Assembly: GCF_001064145.1 (NCBI RefSeq)
Contig: NZ_JVOJ01000032.1
Location: forward strand, 121,548 to 185,547
Direction of reading: 5' to 3'
DNA from: Sanguibacter keddieii
GTDB taxonomy: Bacteria; Actinomycetota; Actinomycetes; Actinomycetales; Actinomycetaceae
DNA: 64,000 bases
The position numbers were made by a program, and so were the translations under genes. The notes under the pieces were generated by a model. The model was not told where the DNA came from. It was given only the letters and a program-made list of their open reading frames with translations, and ran no database searches. Within the stretch, counting starts at the first letter, position 1. Each line of letters opens with the position of its first letter. Shown in pieces: positions 49,189 to 59,662 of this stretch.

Positions 49189-49854
49189 TCACGCACCCTT
49201 CACGGAGGAGCGAACCAGGACCACGCCGTTCTTCGGACCCGGGATGGCACCGCTGATAAGCAGCAGGCCCTTCTCGGCGTCCACGGCCTGGATCGTCAGG
49301 TTCTGAACAGTACGACGGTTGCCACCCATGCGGCCGGCCATACGCAGGCCCTTGAAGATGCGACCGGGGGTTGCGCAGGCACCGATCGAGCCGGGCTTGC
49401 GGTGGTTGCGGTGCGCACCGTGGGAGGCGGAAACGCCAGCGAAGCCGTGACGCTTCATAACGCCGGCAAAACCCTTGCCCTTGGTGGTGCCGGAGACGTC
49501 AACGCCTTCGCCAGCCTCGAAGGTGGCGGCGTCGAGTTCCTGGCCGAGCTCGTAAGAGTCATGCTCGGACGTGCGGACCTCAACGAGGTGACGACGGGGG
49601 GCAACCCCAGCCTTCTCGAAGTGGCCCTGGAGGGGCTTGGTGACCTTACGGGAGTCAATCTCACCGAAGCCAAGCTGAATAGCGGAGTAGCCGTCGACCT
49701 CATCGGTACGAACCTGGGTCACGACGTTGGTGCCGACCTGCACGACAGTCAGGGGCACGAGGTGGCCGTCGGCATCCCACACCTGGGTCATGCCGAGCTT
49801 GCGGCCGAGCAGCGCCTTAATGGGCGCGCCAGCGTGCTGCTTCTTGTTAGTCAT
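49189..49854 (-). CDS. rplC: 50S ribosomal protein L3 (uL3)
   Basis: 221 residues. [40 protein letters not shown] and [13 protein letters not shown] are diagnostic. An early 23S assembly protein. It lies 11 bases after rpsJ. Confidence 0.98.
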   Translation of the reverse strand: MTNKKQHAGAPIKALLGRKLGMTQVWDADGHLVPLTVVQVGTNVVTQVRTDEVDGYSAIQLGFGEIDSRKVTKPLQGHFEKAGVAPRRHLVEVRTSEHDSYELGQELDAATFEAGEGVDVSGTTKGKGFAGVMKRHGFAGVSASHGAHRNHRKPGSIGACATPGRIFKGLRMAGRMGGNRRTVQNLTIQAVDAEKGLLLISGAIPGPKNGVVLVRSSVKGA

Positions 49855-49865
49855 TGCAGATGTCC

Positions 49866-50174
49866 TCAGAGCTTGATCTCGATGTTGACGTCCGCAGGCA
49901 GGTCGAGGCGCATGAGCGAGTCGACGGCCTTGGGGGTCGGATCGATGATGTCGATGAGCCGCTTGTGCGTGCGCATTTCAAAGTGCTCGCGGCTGTCCTT
50001 GTACTTGTGGGGCGACCGAATAACGACGAAAACGTTCTTCTCGGTCGGCAGCGGCACCGGGCCCACGACCGTGGCGCCAGCACGCTGTACGGTGTCCACG
50101 ATCTTGCGCGCGGAGCTGTCGATGACCTCGTGGTCATACGACTTGAGCCGGATGCGGATCTTCTGTCCCGCCAT
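49866..50174 (-). CDS. rpsJ: 30S ribosomal protein S10 (uS10)
   Basis: 102 residues, standard. [20 protein letters not shown] and [20 protein letters not shown] are conserved; also acts in antitermination with NusB. First gene of the S10 operon. The str operon, its usual upstream neighbour, is displaced by two surface-protein genes. Confidence 0.98.
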   Translation of the reverse strand: MAGQKIRIRLKSYDHEVIDSSARKIVDTVQRAGATVVGPVPLPTEKNVFVVIRSPHKYKDSREHFEMRTHKRLIDIIDPTPKAVDSLMRLDLPADVNIEIKL

Positions 50175-50661
50175 GCCGTCTTACCTCTTCTCGTACAGAT
50201 TCGCCGCCGGTCCCCGCACTCGGGCGTGTCGCAGCCGTTGTGCGCACGATTGCTCGCGCTGGACCGACGTCTTGTCCAAAGATCTTGGGCATATTGCCCG
50301 ATCCATACGTGATGGCACGCATGGACCACCCCAGAGATGCTGGGGCAACCGTGCCATTCTGTCAGAGTTCCACCCGCGAGCACAAACCCGGAAGGGGGTT
50401 CTCGCATGTGAAACCACCGACAGATTGGCGTGGATAATGACCCAAGCTGCGCATAACAGCCCGGACCGTCACCAAGAAACTACCGTACCCCGCACTCGGG
50501 CGTGTCGCAATGTCAGATCGGTCACTCCCCTGCTCCACACGCCAATTTCGCCCCATTGCCGAGGCCGTGGCCTCGCGCGTGCCGAGTGGGAGCGGCACCG
50601 GGTGACGAGTGTACCCGCACTCGGGCGTGTCGTCCAAGACAGGCAGGTGAGAGCGTGAAGT
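50175..50661. promoter_or_regulatory. S10 operon leader and upstream region with three 19-bp direct repeats
   Basis: CCCGCACTCGGGCGTGTCG occurs three times in the same orientation at 50213-50231, 50489-50507 and 50614-50632. Copy 1 lies in the rpsJ leader; the others are further upstream. A hairpin CCCCA / TGGGG sits at about 50330-50346. A weak promoter candidate on the minus strand is TTGTGC-N18-CAGAAT near 50360-50390. No gene is seen. Confidence 0.6.
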
Positions 50662-50699
50662 GCGTGTGGGGCACCGACTCAGGTCGATGCCCCACACGC
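50662..50699 (-). terminator. terminator of the 529-residue surface protein gene
   Basis: GCGTGTGGGGCA (50662-50673) / TGCCCCACACGC (50688-50699), 12 perfect pairs with a 14-base loop, 31 bases past the stop. Confidence 0.75.
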
Positions 50700-50730
50700 G
50701 CGTGAGCGTTCAACAGAGACGCAGAGTGCC

Positions 50731-52320
50731 TCAGTCGCGCTTCTGGCGAACCGCAACTGCGCCAGCTGCAGCGAAGAGCATCCCGAGTCCGCCGACGAGT
50801 GCGCCGTTAAAGCCGGTCTTAGCTAGCGTTCGCGATGTTGAAGGCGTCTTCGTCGTGTTCTTCGTGGGTTCAGTCGGCGTGGTCGGCCCGACCGGGGCGG
50901 CCTTGTACTTCACGGTGTACGTGATACCCGACTGAGTCTTCGCATCCTCAAGCCCAGTCTTCTGCTCACCAGTCCACGTGAGGTTGAACTGAATCTCACG
51001 ACCACCCGTCGCAGCCGACTTCGACGCCAACGCAGCAAACGAACCCGACACCGAACCCGTCACGGTGTACTCCGTATCCGCCGACGACTCCGACGTGAAC
51101 ACCACACCAGCAACCGTCACCTGCAACGGAGACGACACCGCATCAACGATGGCCTTCAGATCCGCATACGTCGTCACCTTCGCCTTCGCCGCATCAGTCA
51201 GCGCGAACTTCACAGTCGCCGTCTGACCCGACACCACGACGCTCGACACCTTGAAGTCATCCGACCCCGACAGCATCGCAGACTTCGACGCATCCGTGTA
51301 CGCCATACCCTCCGGCAACGTCAGCACAGCCTCGAAACCGAAATCCACATTCGACAAGGCAATATTCGGGAAATCAGGAGTCGTCTGCGAATACTGCGTC
51401 TCAATTGCCGCCATCTGCTCCTTGATCGGATCCGTGTACAACGCACCCGTCAACGACACAGGCGACGACTGACCCGCAGCCACCGCCACAGCATCATGCT
51501 CAGTATCAACAGCACCCGAATCAACAGCACCCAACAAATCCCCAGGCAACGTCCCCGCCTGCGACACAGTGATCGGCCCGACCGGGGCGGCGGGTGTCAA
51601 GCACGGGAGAGCGCTCATGTCGGAAGCAACAGGCGCGCTGAACGCGTCCATGTTGAAGGTCTGCAGGCCGATGCCCCATCGTCCCCAGGTGCCGGACGGG
51701 TAGAATGAGAAGGAGCCAGTGGCGGTGACATTCCTAGCGGCGATTGCTTTGGCTTCATCGGCCGAATTGGCGGCGATGGAGTAGGGAATCGTCACGTCGA
51801 CCGTGTGAGCCGACGGGTTGGACGTATCCTGCTGGTAGGCCGCGTAGATCTGGGCCCAATTGACGTCGTTGAGCTTGATCTTGAATGTGTGGGTAAGGGA
51901 GTCGGAGCTCACCGCAGATTCAGTCACCGACGCGATCATCGACGAGGACTCCGAGGCGCTCGCGGCCTGAACCGTCGTTCCCTGCGGGAAGGTCACGGTG
52001 TAGTAGAACGAGGCACTCGTCGACACCGTCTCCTTGTCCCACGGGAAGTGACCGTCATCTGCCTCGCTCTTCACCTGGGTTTCGAAGGGCTTGAGCAGCT
52101 CGGTCATTTGAAGCTTCGCGGCGAACGTGCCGGTGTACGTCGCCGGGGCCTGCTCATTTGCTGCGCACGCGCCCGAACCCGATACCGATGCGAACTGCGC
52201 GGCCGGCAGATCGGTTGCAGCGTGCGCGGTATCTCCTACCGTCGTCCAGCCGAGCGCAGCAAGCGCACCGACGCACGCCATCGCCACTCGCCGCCGCCAG
52301 ACGGGTTTTGTGATGTTCAT
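50731..52320 (-). CDS. LAxTG-anchored surface protein, mosaic
   Basis: 529 residues. A signal peptide (RRRVAMACVGALAALGW..., cut near AHAATD) opens the protein. The C-terminus has LAKTG (~500), a hydrophobic helix and the tail RQKRD: a sortase signal of the actinobacterial LAxTG kind. The exported part has two related beta-rich halves. Codons of the second half (~243-473) end mainly in G or T, unlike the rest, and the segment is bounded by a 19-bp direct repeat. ATG 52320 has AGGAG upstream. Function is unknown; an adhesin or fimbrial subunit is possible. It is 152 bases after the giant adhesin gene. Confidence 0.82.
   Translation of the reverse strand: MNITKPVWRRRVAMACVGALAALGWTTVGDTAHAATDLPAAQFASVSGSGACAANEQAPATYTGTFAAKLQMTELLKPFETQVKSEADDGHFPWDKETVSTSASFYYTVTFPQGTTVQAASASESSSMIASVTESAVSSDSLTHTFKIKLNDVNWAQIYAAYQQDTSNPSAHTVDVTIPYSIAANSADEAKAIAARNVTATGSFSFYPSGTWGRWGIGLQTFNMDAFSAPVASDMSALPCLTPAAPVGPITVSQAGTLPGDLLGAVDSGAVDTEHDAVAVAAGQSSPVSLTGALYTDPIKEQMAAIETQYSQTTPDFPNIALSNVDFGFEAVLTLPEGMAYTDASKSAMLSGSDDFKVSSVVVSGQTATVKFALTDAAKAKVTTYADLKAIVDAVSSPLQVTVAGVVFTSESSADTEYTVTGSVSGSFAALASKSAATGGREIQFNLTWTGEQKTGLEDAKTQSGITYTVKYKAAPVGPTTPTEPTKNTTKTPSTSRTLAKTGFNGALVGGLGMLFAAAGAVAVRQKRD
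50883..51591. repeat. exact 19-bp direct repeat bounding an in-frame cassette
   Basis: TCGGCCCGACCGGGGCGGC at 50883-50901 and 51573-51591, 690 bases (230 codons) apart and in the same frame (Ala-Pro-Val-Gly-Pro in both). The DNA between has a distinct codon style. Confidence 0.8.
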
Positions 52321-52420
52321 GATTTCTCCTAGTTGATGTTCCTGCGGTCTATGGCTGGCGGATTGCGCCACTCGACGAAAGCACGTCCAAGGCGTTCCCG
52401 CACTGTATTGATGACTGTGC

Positions 52421-52464
52421 CGGAGGGCACGCGCAGCCTTGCTGGGTACTCCGCGTGCCCTCCG
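52421..52464 (-). terminator. terminator of the giant adhesin gene
   Basis: CGGAGGGCACGCG (52421-52433) / CGCGTGCCCTCCG (52452-52464), 13 perfect pairs, 18-base loop, 8 bases past the stop. No T-run. Confidence 0.7.
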
Positions 52465-52472
52465 AGCGGTGA

Positions 52473-55400
52473 TTACGAAACTCGCCTGCGTCTGACACCG
52501 AGCAGAATACCGATTCCGATCGCGCCCACAAAACCTGCCAATCCTACAACTTCGGCGTCCATTCCGGTTCGCGCCAAGGCAGACTGGTCGACGACGAGCT
52601 GATTCTCAATCGTCCCCGCATCGACAAACACGCCGTTTTGCGAGACCACAGCCGTGAGCCGGGTTTCAGAGAGTGCGTATCCGCGAGGCGCTCGCTCCTC
52701 GCGAATCGTGTAGGTTCCGTATTCGACGTCTTTGAAGGTAACGAGTCCGTCGGCGTCGGAGGTCGCCGTCGCGATCTGCTGACCTTCACGTTCAAGAGCA
52801 AATGTTGCTCCGGCGAGACCCGCGTGCGTTTGAGAATCGACCTTATGGGCGATGATGTCAGCGCGAATACGTTCGTTGTTCACGCGCCCCGCGTCAACGA
52901 CTTGCCCGTCTGCACTGACCTTTGCCGAGATGGTGTCGGTGGATACCAGCCAGCCGGTGGGTGCGTTCGTTTCACGGATTTCATAATCGCCGACGGTGAG
53001 GTTTTCAAACGAGACGATGCCGTCTGCGCCGCTGACCTGCGTATCGCTCGGTTCTTCGGCCACGGTTCCGTCCTCTTCGACCCGATAGATCGCGAAGGTC
53101 GCACCCGCAAGCGGCTCGCCAGTCTTCGCATCGGTCTTGAGAAGCCGGATCGCACCACGCTCGGCGGTGTTGACAACCTGGCCGAGGTCAATCGTCGCTC
53201 CATCTGCGGTGACGATGACGCCAAGAGGCTTTTCCATCGTCAGGTACCCGGGCAGGCCCTTTGTCTCACGTAGTTCGTACATTCCGTAGCGCACGGAATC
53301 AAAGGAGACACGGCCGTTGGCATCGGACAGGGCACGCATCGCGGGAACGTCTGCGACCGTCGTTGAACCGTCGGGTCCCTTGGTCACCGGGTAGAGGGCG
53401 AACTCGACGCCTGCAAGTGGCGTGCCGTCGTCCGAGGTCTTGGTGAGGATGACCGTGCCTGTGATCGGTCGGTCGGTGACGGTACCCGCTGCGACCGTCA
53501 GGTGTTGGGCGTCAACCGTCACGGTCAGCGCCGTATCAGACAGCGTGTAGCCTTCCGGCGCGGACGTCTCCTTGACCTGATATACGCCCCAGTGGACGTT
53601 CGTGAACGTCGCGACCCCATCGGATCCGCTTGTGGCACTCATGACCGGCACCGACGCAGCGACGCCGGACGCATCAACCGGGAACAGACCGAAGGTCGCC
53701 CCTGCGAGAGCATCACCGGTTTCGTCGACCTTCTTTACCGACACCGTACCGTCGATCCGTTCGTTGACGACCGTACCGGCGTCAAAGCTGGGGCCTCCAA
53801 GCTCGAACGTCTTGAGATCGCCTTCGGCCTTGACGTATCCATCCTTTCCGGAAAGCTCCCGAAGGACGTATTTCGCCCACGGAACGTTGGTGAACTGGGC
53901 TCGACCATCGTCACCTGTTGTTGCGGTGAATGCCGGAGTCGATGCGGTAGCACCGTTCGCGTCAACGGGGAAGATGCCGAAAGCGACTCCTGCGAGCGGC
54001 TGCTGGTAGTCGTCGGTCTTCGTCACCGTCACCGTCCCCTCGGCGCGAGGATCGGCAACAGCAAGCGCAATGGGAGAAACAACGCCTCCGGTAATGGTGG
54101 CTCCCGTCGCGTCAATAGTGACGGTCTGATCCGCCACCCGCGCATAGCCCGTGAGCGGTTCGCCTTCGTGGAGGGTGTACATGCCGTACGGCAGGTTTGC
54201 GAATGTAAGCGCGCCGTTCGCCTCGGTTGTTCCCGTCCACTGTGTCTGAGCCGGGTTAACGGTCTGCGTCGGCGCCTCTGAATCCAACCAGCCTTTGAAT
54301 GTCAGAGTGAAGGCGACGCCCTCTTGGGCCTCTCCTGTGTCTTTTGCTGTCTTCGTGATCTCAAGATCACGCGTGCCAACAACTCCGGCGTATCTCGTTG
54401 CCGTGCGGGTCACGGGGTTGAGATCGAAGAGGTCCGTGCGTCCGTTCTCGTCCGCCGAGTTGACGACCGTTGCGTCACCCGGTGAGGTCGGCTTCGGCGA
54501 CCAGCTCATCGCGTCGGGCTTGGTGAACGCGAGGGCATAGGTGCCACGCGGGTACACCGGCGATGAAGACAGTTCCGGATCGGCGAGTTGCAGGGTCGGG
54601 TCTGTGGAGGTGTGCGATCCGACGATGGCAGCCGGCGCCTTGGTGTCAACCGTGATACCCGATGCTTCCGAGTCTTCGTACCCGGGGTTAGACACTGCGG
54701 AGCCGTCGCTCTTCACCATCGTCCAGGACTGGTCCGGGAGGAAGCGCTCGCCAGCGTCCTTCACGCCGTTCGCATTGAGGTCACGGAACACGGCACCGCG
54801 CGCACTGTAGCGATCCGTCGAGACGGTGACGTCGTTCGCCTCCACATATGATGCGCCTGAACCCGCGAGGGCGACGGAGGCCACAGCCAACTTTCCGTCC
54901 TTGAAGTTCGAGTTGAGCGTGGTCGCAGGTTGGACCGGAATCCGCGCCGGCAGGATGACCCGCAGCGTCTCCTTGGAGTCAAGCACCTCCCCCGGCTTCA
55001 GGTCCGCCTTCACCGCGGTCACCGCAGTCCATCCTCCGTGCTCGGGGATCTCCTCAGCGGTGTACCACTGAGCATTGACGACCGAAGCAAGGTCAGTCCC
55101 CTGCTCTGTCACCGAATACAGAACAGTCACCCGGTCGGAAGCGTCTTTCGTGCCCGTCTCGCTTTCGACGAGGACCTTAGAGGCAGGACCCGTCAGCGGC
55201 GTACGGAACGCGGAGGAATGTCCGCTCAGCGCCGTCTCGCCGTCGGTCGCCGTCGACTCCCAGTCGCGGTGAGCATATGTGCCGTCCCTGTCGGAAACGA
55301 TCTTGTGGTCTGTCGTACTGGGCAGGACGGAGAGCAAGCTCACCGTCGAAGTTGGCGTCAACGAGTTGTTCATGACACTCAGCCGGTAGTAAACGGGCGA

Positions 55401-58094
55401 ACCCAGATCCTGTGCCGGCGCCGACAGCGTCCAGTCCGATTCTCCGTTGAGAGAGGTCTCGATCTTGCTGATGATCTCCGAGGGCGCGATAAGCCGTACT
55501 CCGATCGTCGTGTGCGATACCTTGTCATCGGTCGCACCGTCGTCATCGAAATCAAGGGAATCGATGAGAGCCGTGTCGGCCGTCGGTTGAACGGACTCTG
55601 GTCCGTCCCACACCGTGTATGCGTCGAAGGTGTTGACACCAAAGTTCGCATAGAGGGTCATATCGACGGTGACGAAGGTCGCCACGCTGTCCGAGAGCCC
55701 GTACTTGGGCTGCGTGTAGTCGATGTCGCCGTAGGAGTAGATGAGCGCCGTCCGACCCGTGCCCTTGTAATCCCTCACGATCTTCGGTGTTCGCGCGGTC
55801 GCGTCCAGATCGCGCGCGATCTGGGTGCTGTCAGTGCGGACGTAGTTGACTCCGGGGGGAAGGAGAAGGACTTGGCGAACATTCTTCAGAGTGCGCGTCA
55901 CGCTTCCCCAGTCTGGCTTCGGATTACTGGAAATCTCGAGAGTCTTCAGTCGGGAGCATGTCTTCGGGGTAAGGTTGTCGGCTGCCACGCCCGTGCAGCG
56001 CGAATACGTCGCCTCTCCATCATCCGTCGTCCACCACGGGCCGCTCCACCAATCGGGGTTCCCGTTGCTGGGCGGATTGACGTCCGCACGCGCAGGCCTG
56101 CTAAGCCTAGTGGTGACTTTGGGCGTGAGCGGCCACACGACGGCGTTGTTGTTCGACTTCTGACTGTCCCACATTTCGTCGCCGTCTTTCAGGGACTGCA
56201 CGACCTGACCGTCGGCGCTCCCCTGTGTGACGGTCGACGACATGTAATTCGCGTACAGTTGCTTCTCGGTGTAGTAGCCACTCTTCCACTTCGTCAGCTC
56301 CGCATCCGTTGGGAACGCCCTGACGTAGAAAAAGGCGCGATAGTTGTCCAGTTCGAGCGGGGTATCGAAGACCAGTCGTAGCTTGGTGTACTCGCGTGCG
56401 GTGTCATTGATCGCGACGCGGTCGCCGTAGTCGAGGTCCTTTGCGATCTCCACCTCGGTGCCGTCCCGTTTGACGCCGTAGAGGTGGTTTCCGGTGGCAT
56501 TGATCCGGGCTTTGATTTCATCCACGGTCAGCGCGGATCCCCTGCTAGCCAAGACGTACTCAGCCGCTTGACGCGTGCTAAAGAAATCGAACTGCTGGTA
56601 ATACAGACGCGGGTCGAGGTCCGTGTCGACGACCTCGTGGACGAAGTGGTGCGTTCCTCCGGTCTTATCCGTGTAGCTGGAACCATTATTGTCTTGGCTG
56701 ACTTCCAATGCCCAGCGAAAGCCCGGGAGATCCTCAGGATACTCATCGGAGGCCATGACTCCGGGCGCGACACCCGTCACCTTGGACATCCGCGTTAGCA
56801 ACCTGCCGACCCAAGTGTATTCGATAGTGTCGCCATCAATCGTCAGATGGCCGTCTGAGGCATTGTCGTAGTGCCAGTTCTCGTAGCTATGCCCAAAAAG
56901 CGCCTTACCTTGAACAACGCGGGATGTCCCGTTGAAGGGAACGACCTGTTCAACGAAGATGTGGCTCAGCTGCGCGGTACCTGCGTCCCGCTCCGTCGCC
57001 AGTCCCATGTCGGCCGTGGCATGAACGACAGGCGTGTAACGATGAGCACTGCCATCAGCGTCGACGGTGGGCGCGTTCCTATAGATCAGCTCGTAGTCGT
57101 AATGATCATTATTCTTCTCACACACCGCCCAGTTACTCTCGTAAGAGCGAATAAGGCGCATGACCCGATGCGTGTCATCCACCCACGCCCACCCGTGGTT
57201 GAGCGTCGCTCCCACAGCTAGCGTTTCAACGGCGTCAGCCCCCTCGGGGAGGGTGACATCGTACGTCATCGTATGGTACTGGTAATTGCCTTGATTTGCG
57301 GACGTTGACGCGGCCTTTGATGAGTGCGTGCACACGCCGAAGTACGTGGTGAGACCCGCCGCTGGCGTGTGGTCGGTCCGAGTATCACTGTAAAACTTGG
57401 TGACCCCAATCTTCTGATTGTTCTCATCAAGGACATCCACCTTGTTGTCCTGAAGGTATTCCCCCATGCGGCGGAAGACCTGGCGGACCTGATTGGCGTC
57501 AGCCGACTTCGCGGTAAACGTGAGCGACTTCGTATCTGTCGTGACCTCGCCGACCTTCAGCTCGATCGTCGGCGTTACAGTTGTCCCATTCGGCGTGATG
57601 CCATCAAGGAAGGAGAAATTGAAGGGCAACTGGCTGAACTGACCGCCCTTCATGCTCGGGAACGTGTACGTCAGGATCCACGCATCCTCTGTTTCCGAGC
57701 GGGCCGTGCCGCCCCCGGCCTGCACAGCAAGCTCGGAATCCACGAACGCCGGGGTCGAAATCAGTAGCTTGCCCTCCGCGTCGCGCACCTTGGGAACCGT
57801 GAGGGTGAGTGCGACGTCTTGCGCGGTGGCGGAGTCCTCTCCCGATGCCGCGATCTGGGCGACCACCGGGACTGACTCACCAGACCAGTAGTCCAACTTC
57901 TGCGTTGGATTCGGGTCACCGCTCGCATAGGCCTTGAGCCCATCGTAAGTTCCCAAGAATAGGTCGAGTTTGAGTCCGCCTGCGGCGAAGGCTACAGGAG
58001 GGGGCAACACTCCTGGCAAAAGCAAACTCAGAGCGAGGAGAAGAATCAAAAAGGGTGCCTTGAAACGGCGCTTCGCGGTGCTGAAGGGTTTCAT
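52473..58094 (-). CDS. giant LAxTG-anchored adhesin with six SpaA/Cna_B-type domains
   Basis: 1873 residues. A signal peptide (basic start, LLLALSLLLPGVLPPP, cut near AFAAGG) leads into a ~1200-residue head of unknown fold. From about 1240 six prealbumin-like SpaA/Cna_B domains follow, near 1241, 1351, 1448, 1545, 1648 and 1746. Each opens with a K-T/V-D-x-G-x-L-AG-x-F pattern and closes with a [K/R]E-x-x-x-P-x-GY-like strand, which suits intramolecular Lys-Asn/Glu isopeptide bonds. LARTG (~1841), a hydrophobic helix and RRRRVS form the sorting signal. No sortase gene is present in the window. Likely a surface stalk or adhesin. Confidence 0.87.
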   Translation of the reverse strand: MKPFSTAKRRFKAPFLILLLALSLLLPGVLPPPVAFAAGGLKLDLFLGTYDGLKAYASGDPNPTQKLDYWSGESVPVVAQIAASGEDSATAQDVALTLTVPKVRDAEGKLLISTPAFVDSELAVQAGGGTARSETEDAWILTYTFPSMKGGQFSQLPFNFSFLDGITPNGTTVTPTIELKVGEVTTDTKSLTFTAKSADANQVRQVFRRMGEYLQDNKVDVLDENNQKIGVTKFYSDTRTDHTPAAGLTTYFGVCTHSSKAASTSANQGNYQYHTMTYDVTLPEGADAVETLAVGATLNHGWAWVDDTHRVMRLIRSYESNWAVCEKNNDHYDYELIYRNAPTVDADGSAHRYTPVVHATADMGLATERDAGTAQLSHIFVEQVVPFNGTSRVVQGKALFGHSYENWHYDNASDGHLTIDGDTIEYTWVGRLLTRMSKVTGVAPGVMASDEYPEDLPGFRWALEVSQDNNGSSYTDKTGGTHHFVHEVVDTDLDPRLYYQQFDFFSTRQAAEYVLASRGSALTVDEIKARINATGNHLYGVKRDGTEVEIAKDLDYGDRVAINDTAREYTKLRLVFDTPLELDNYRAFFYVRAFPTDAELTKWKSGYYTEKQLYANYMSSTVTQGSADGQVVQSLKDGDEMWDSQKSNNNAVVWPLTPKVTTRLSRPARADVNPPSNGNPDWWSGPWWTTDDGEATYSRCTGVAADNLTPKTCSRLKTLEISSNPKPDWGSVTRTLKNVRQVLLLPPGVNYVRTDSTQIARDLDATARTPKIVRDYKGTGRTALIYSYGDIDYTQPKYGLSDSVATFVTVDMTLYANFGVNTFDAYTVWDGPESVQPTADTALIDSLDFDDDGATDDKVSHTTIGVRLIAPSEIISKIETSLNGESDWTLSAPAQDLGSPVYYRLSVMNNSLTPTSTVSLLSVLPSTTDHKIVSDRDGTYAHRDWESTATDGETALSGHSSAFRTPLTGPASKVLVESETGTKDASDRVTVLYSVTEQGTDLASVVNAQWYTAEEIPEHGGWTAVTAVKADLKPGEVLDSKETLRVILPARIPVQPATTLNSNFKDGKLAVASVALAGSGASYVEANDVTVSTDRYSARGAVFRDLNANGVKDAGERFLPDQSWTMVKSDGSAVSNPGYEDSEASGITVDTKAPAAIVGSHTSTDPTLQLADPELSSSPVYPRGTYALAFTKPDAMSWSPKPTSPGDATVVNSADENGRTDLFDLNPVTRTATRYAGVVGTRDLEITKTAKDTGEAQEGVAFTLTFKGWLDSEAPTQTVNPAQTQWTGTTEANGALTFANLPYGMYTLHEGEPLTGYARVADQTVTIDATGATITGGVVSPIALAVADPRAEGTVTVTKTDDYQQPLAGVAFGIFPVDANGATASTPAFTATTGDDGRAQFTNVPWAKYVLRELSGKDGYVKAEGDLKTFELGGPSFDAGTVVNERIDGTVSVKKVDETGDALAGATFGLFPVDASGVAASVPVMSATSGSDGVATFTNVHWGVYQVKETSAPEGYTLSDTALTVTVDAQHLTVAAGTVTDRPITGTVILTKTSDDGTPLAGVEFALYPVTKGPDGSTTVADVPAMRALSDANGRVSFDSVRYGMYELRETKGLPGYLTMEKPLGVIVTADGATIDLGQVVNTAERGAIRLLKTDAKTGEPLAGATFAIYRVEEDGTVAEEPSDTQVSGADGIVSFENLTVGDYEIRETNAPTGWLVSTDTISAKVSADGQVVDAGRVNNERIRADIIAHKVDSQTHAGLAGATFALEREGQQIATATSDADGLVTFKDVEYGTYTIREERAPRGYALSETRLTAVVSQNGVFVDAGTIENQLVVDQSALARTGMDAEVVGLAGFVGAIGIGILLGVRRRRVS

Positions 58095-58250
58095 GGTAAC
58101 TAGCATTCCATACTCCGTTCTCTTAGCGCAACTGCCCCCGCACCTGCACGACTACCACCGCCCCGCTTTGGCTCTCCCTCGCCGCGTCGGTTGCCCCCGC
58201 ACCTGCACGACTACCACGCAAGGAAACCAGCCTCGGCCTCGGCAATTGCA
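58095..58250 (-). promoter_or_regulatory. adhesin upstream region with a tandem 26-bp repeat
   Basis: TGCCCCCGCACCTGCACGAC followed by TACCAC occurs exactly at 58133-58158 and 58192-58217, 59 bases apart, 39 bases upstream of the adhesin start. It falls where the promoter should lie, between tuf's terminator and the adhesin gene. Confidence 0.6.
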
Positions 58251-58257
58251 ATGAAAA

Positions 58258-58291
58258 AGAGCAGGCCCGCTCAAACGAGCGGACCTGCTCT
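58258..58291 (-). terminator. strong rho-independent terminator of tuf
   Basis: AGAGCAGG-c-CCGCTC / GAGCGG-a-CCTGCTCT with an AAAC loop, followed on the minus strand by TTTTTCATTG. The best textbook terminator in the window; it isolates the str operon from the surface genes. Confidence 0.93.
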
Positions 58292-58327
58292 GCTGAAGAT
58301 TCAGCGATCGCTAGGCGATCGACAAAG

Positions 58328-59515
<1,188 letters not shown>

Positions 59516-59662
59516 TTGTGTCCTCCTGGACTCGGGTAGATATTCTCAGCCTACGGCTAGGTGTCAGCTTAACACCCCTGGGGCTTGAGACCTACTGGGT
59601 TTACTTGTGTGTGAGGCGGCTCGCAGGGCAGGTCGCCCTGCCCCACGAGCCCCCGGTGGGAC

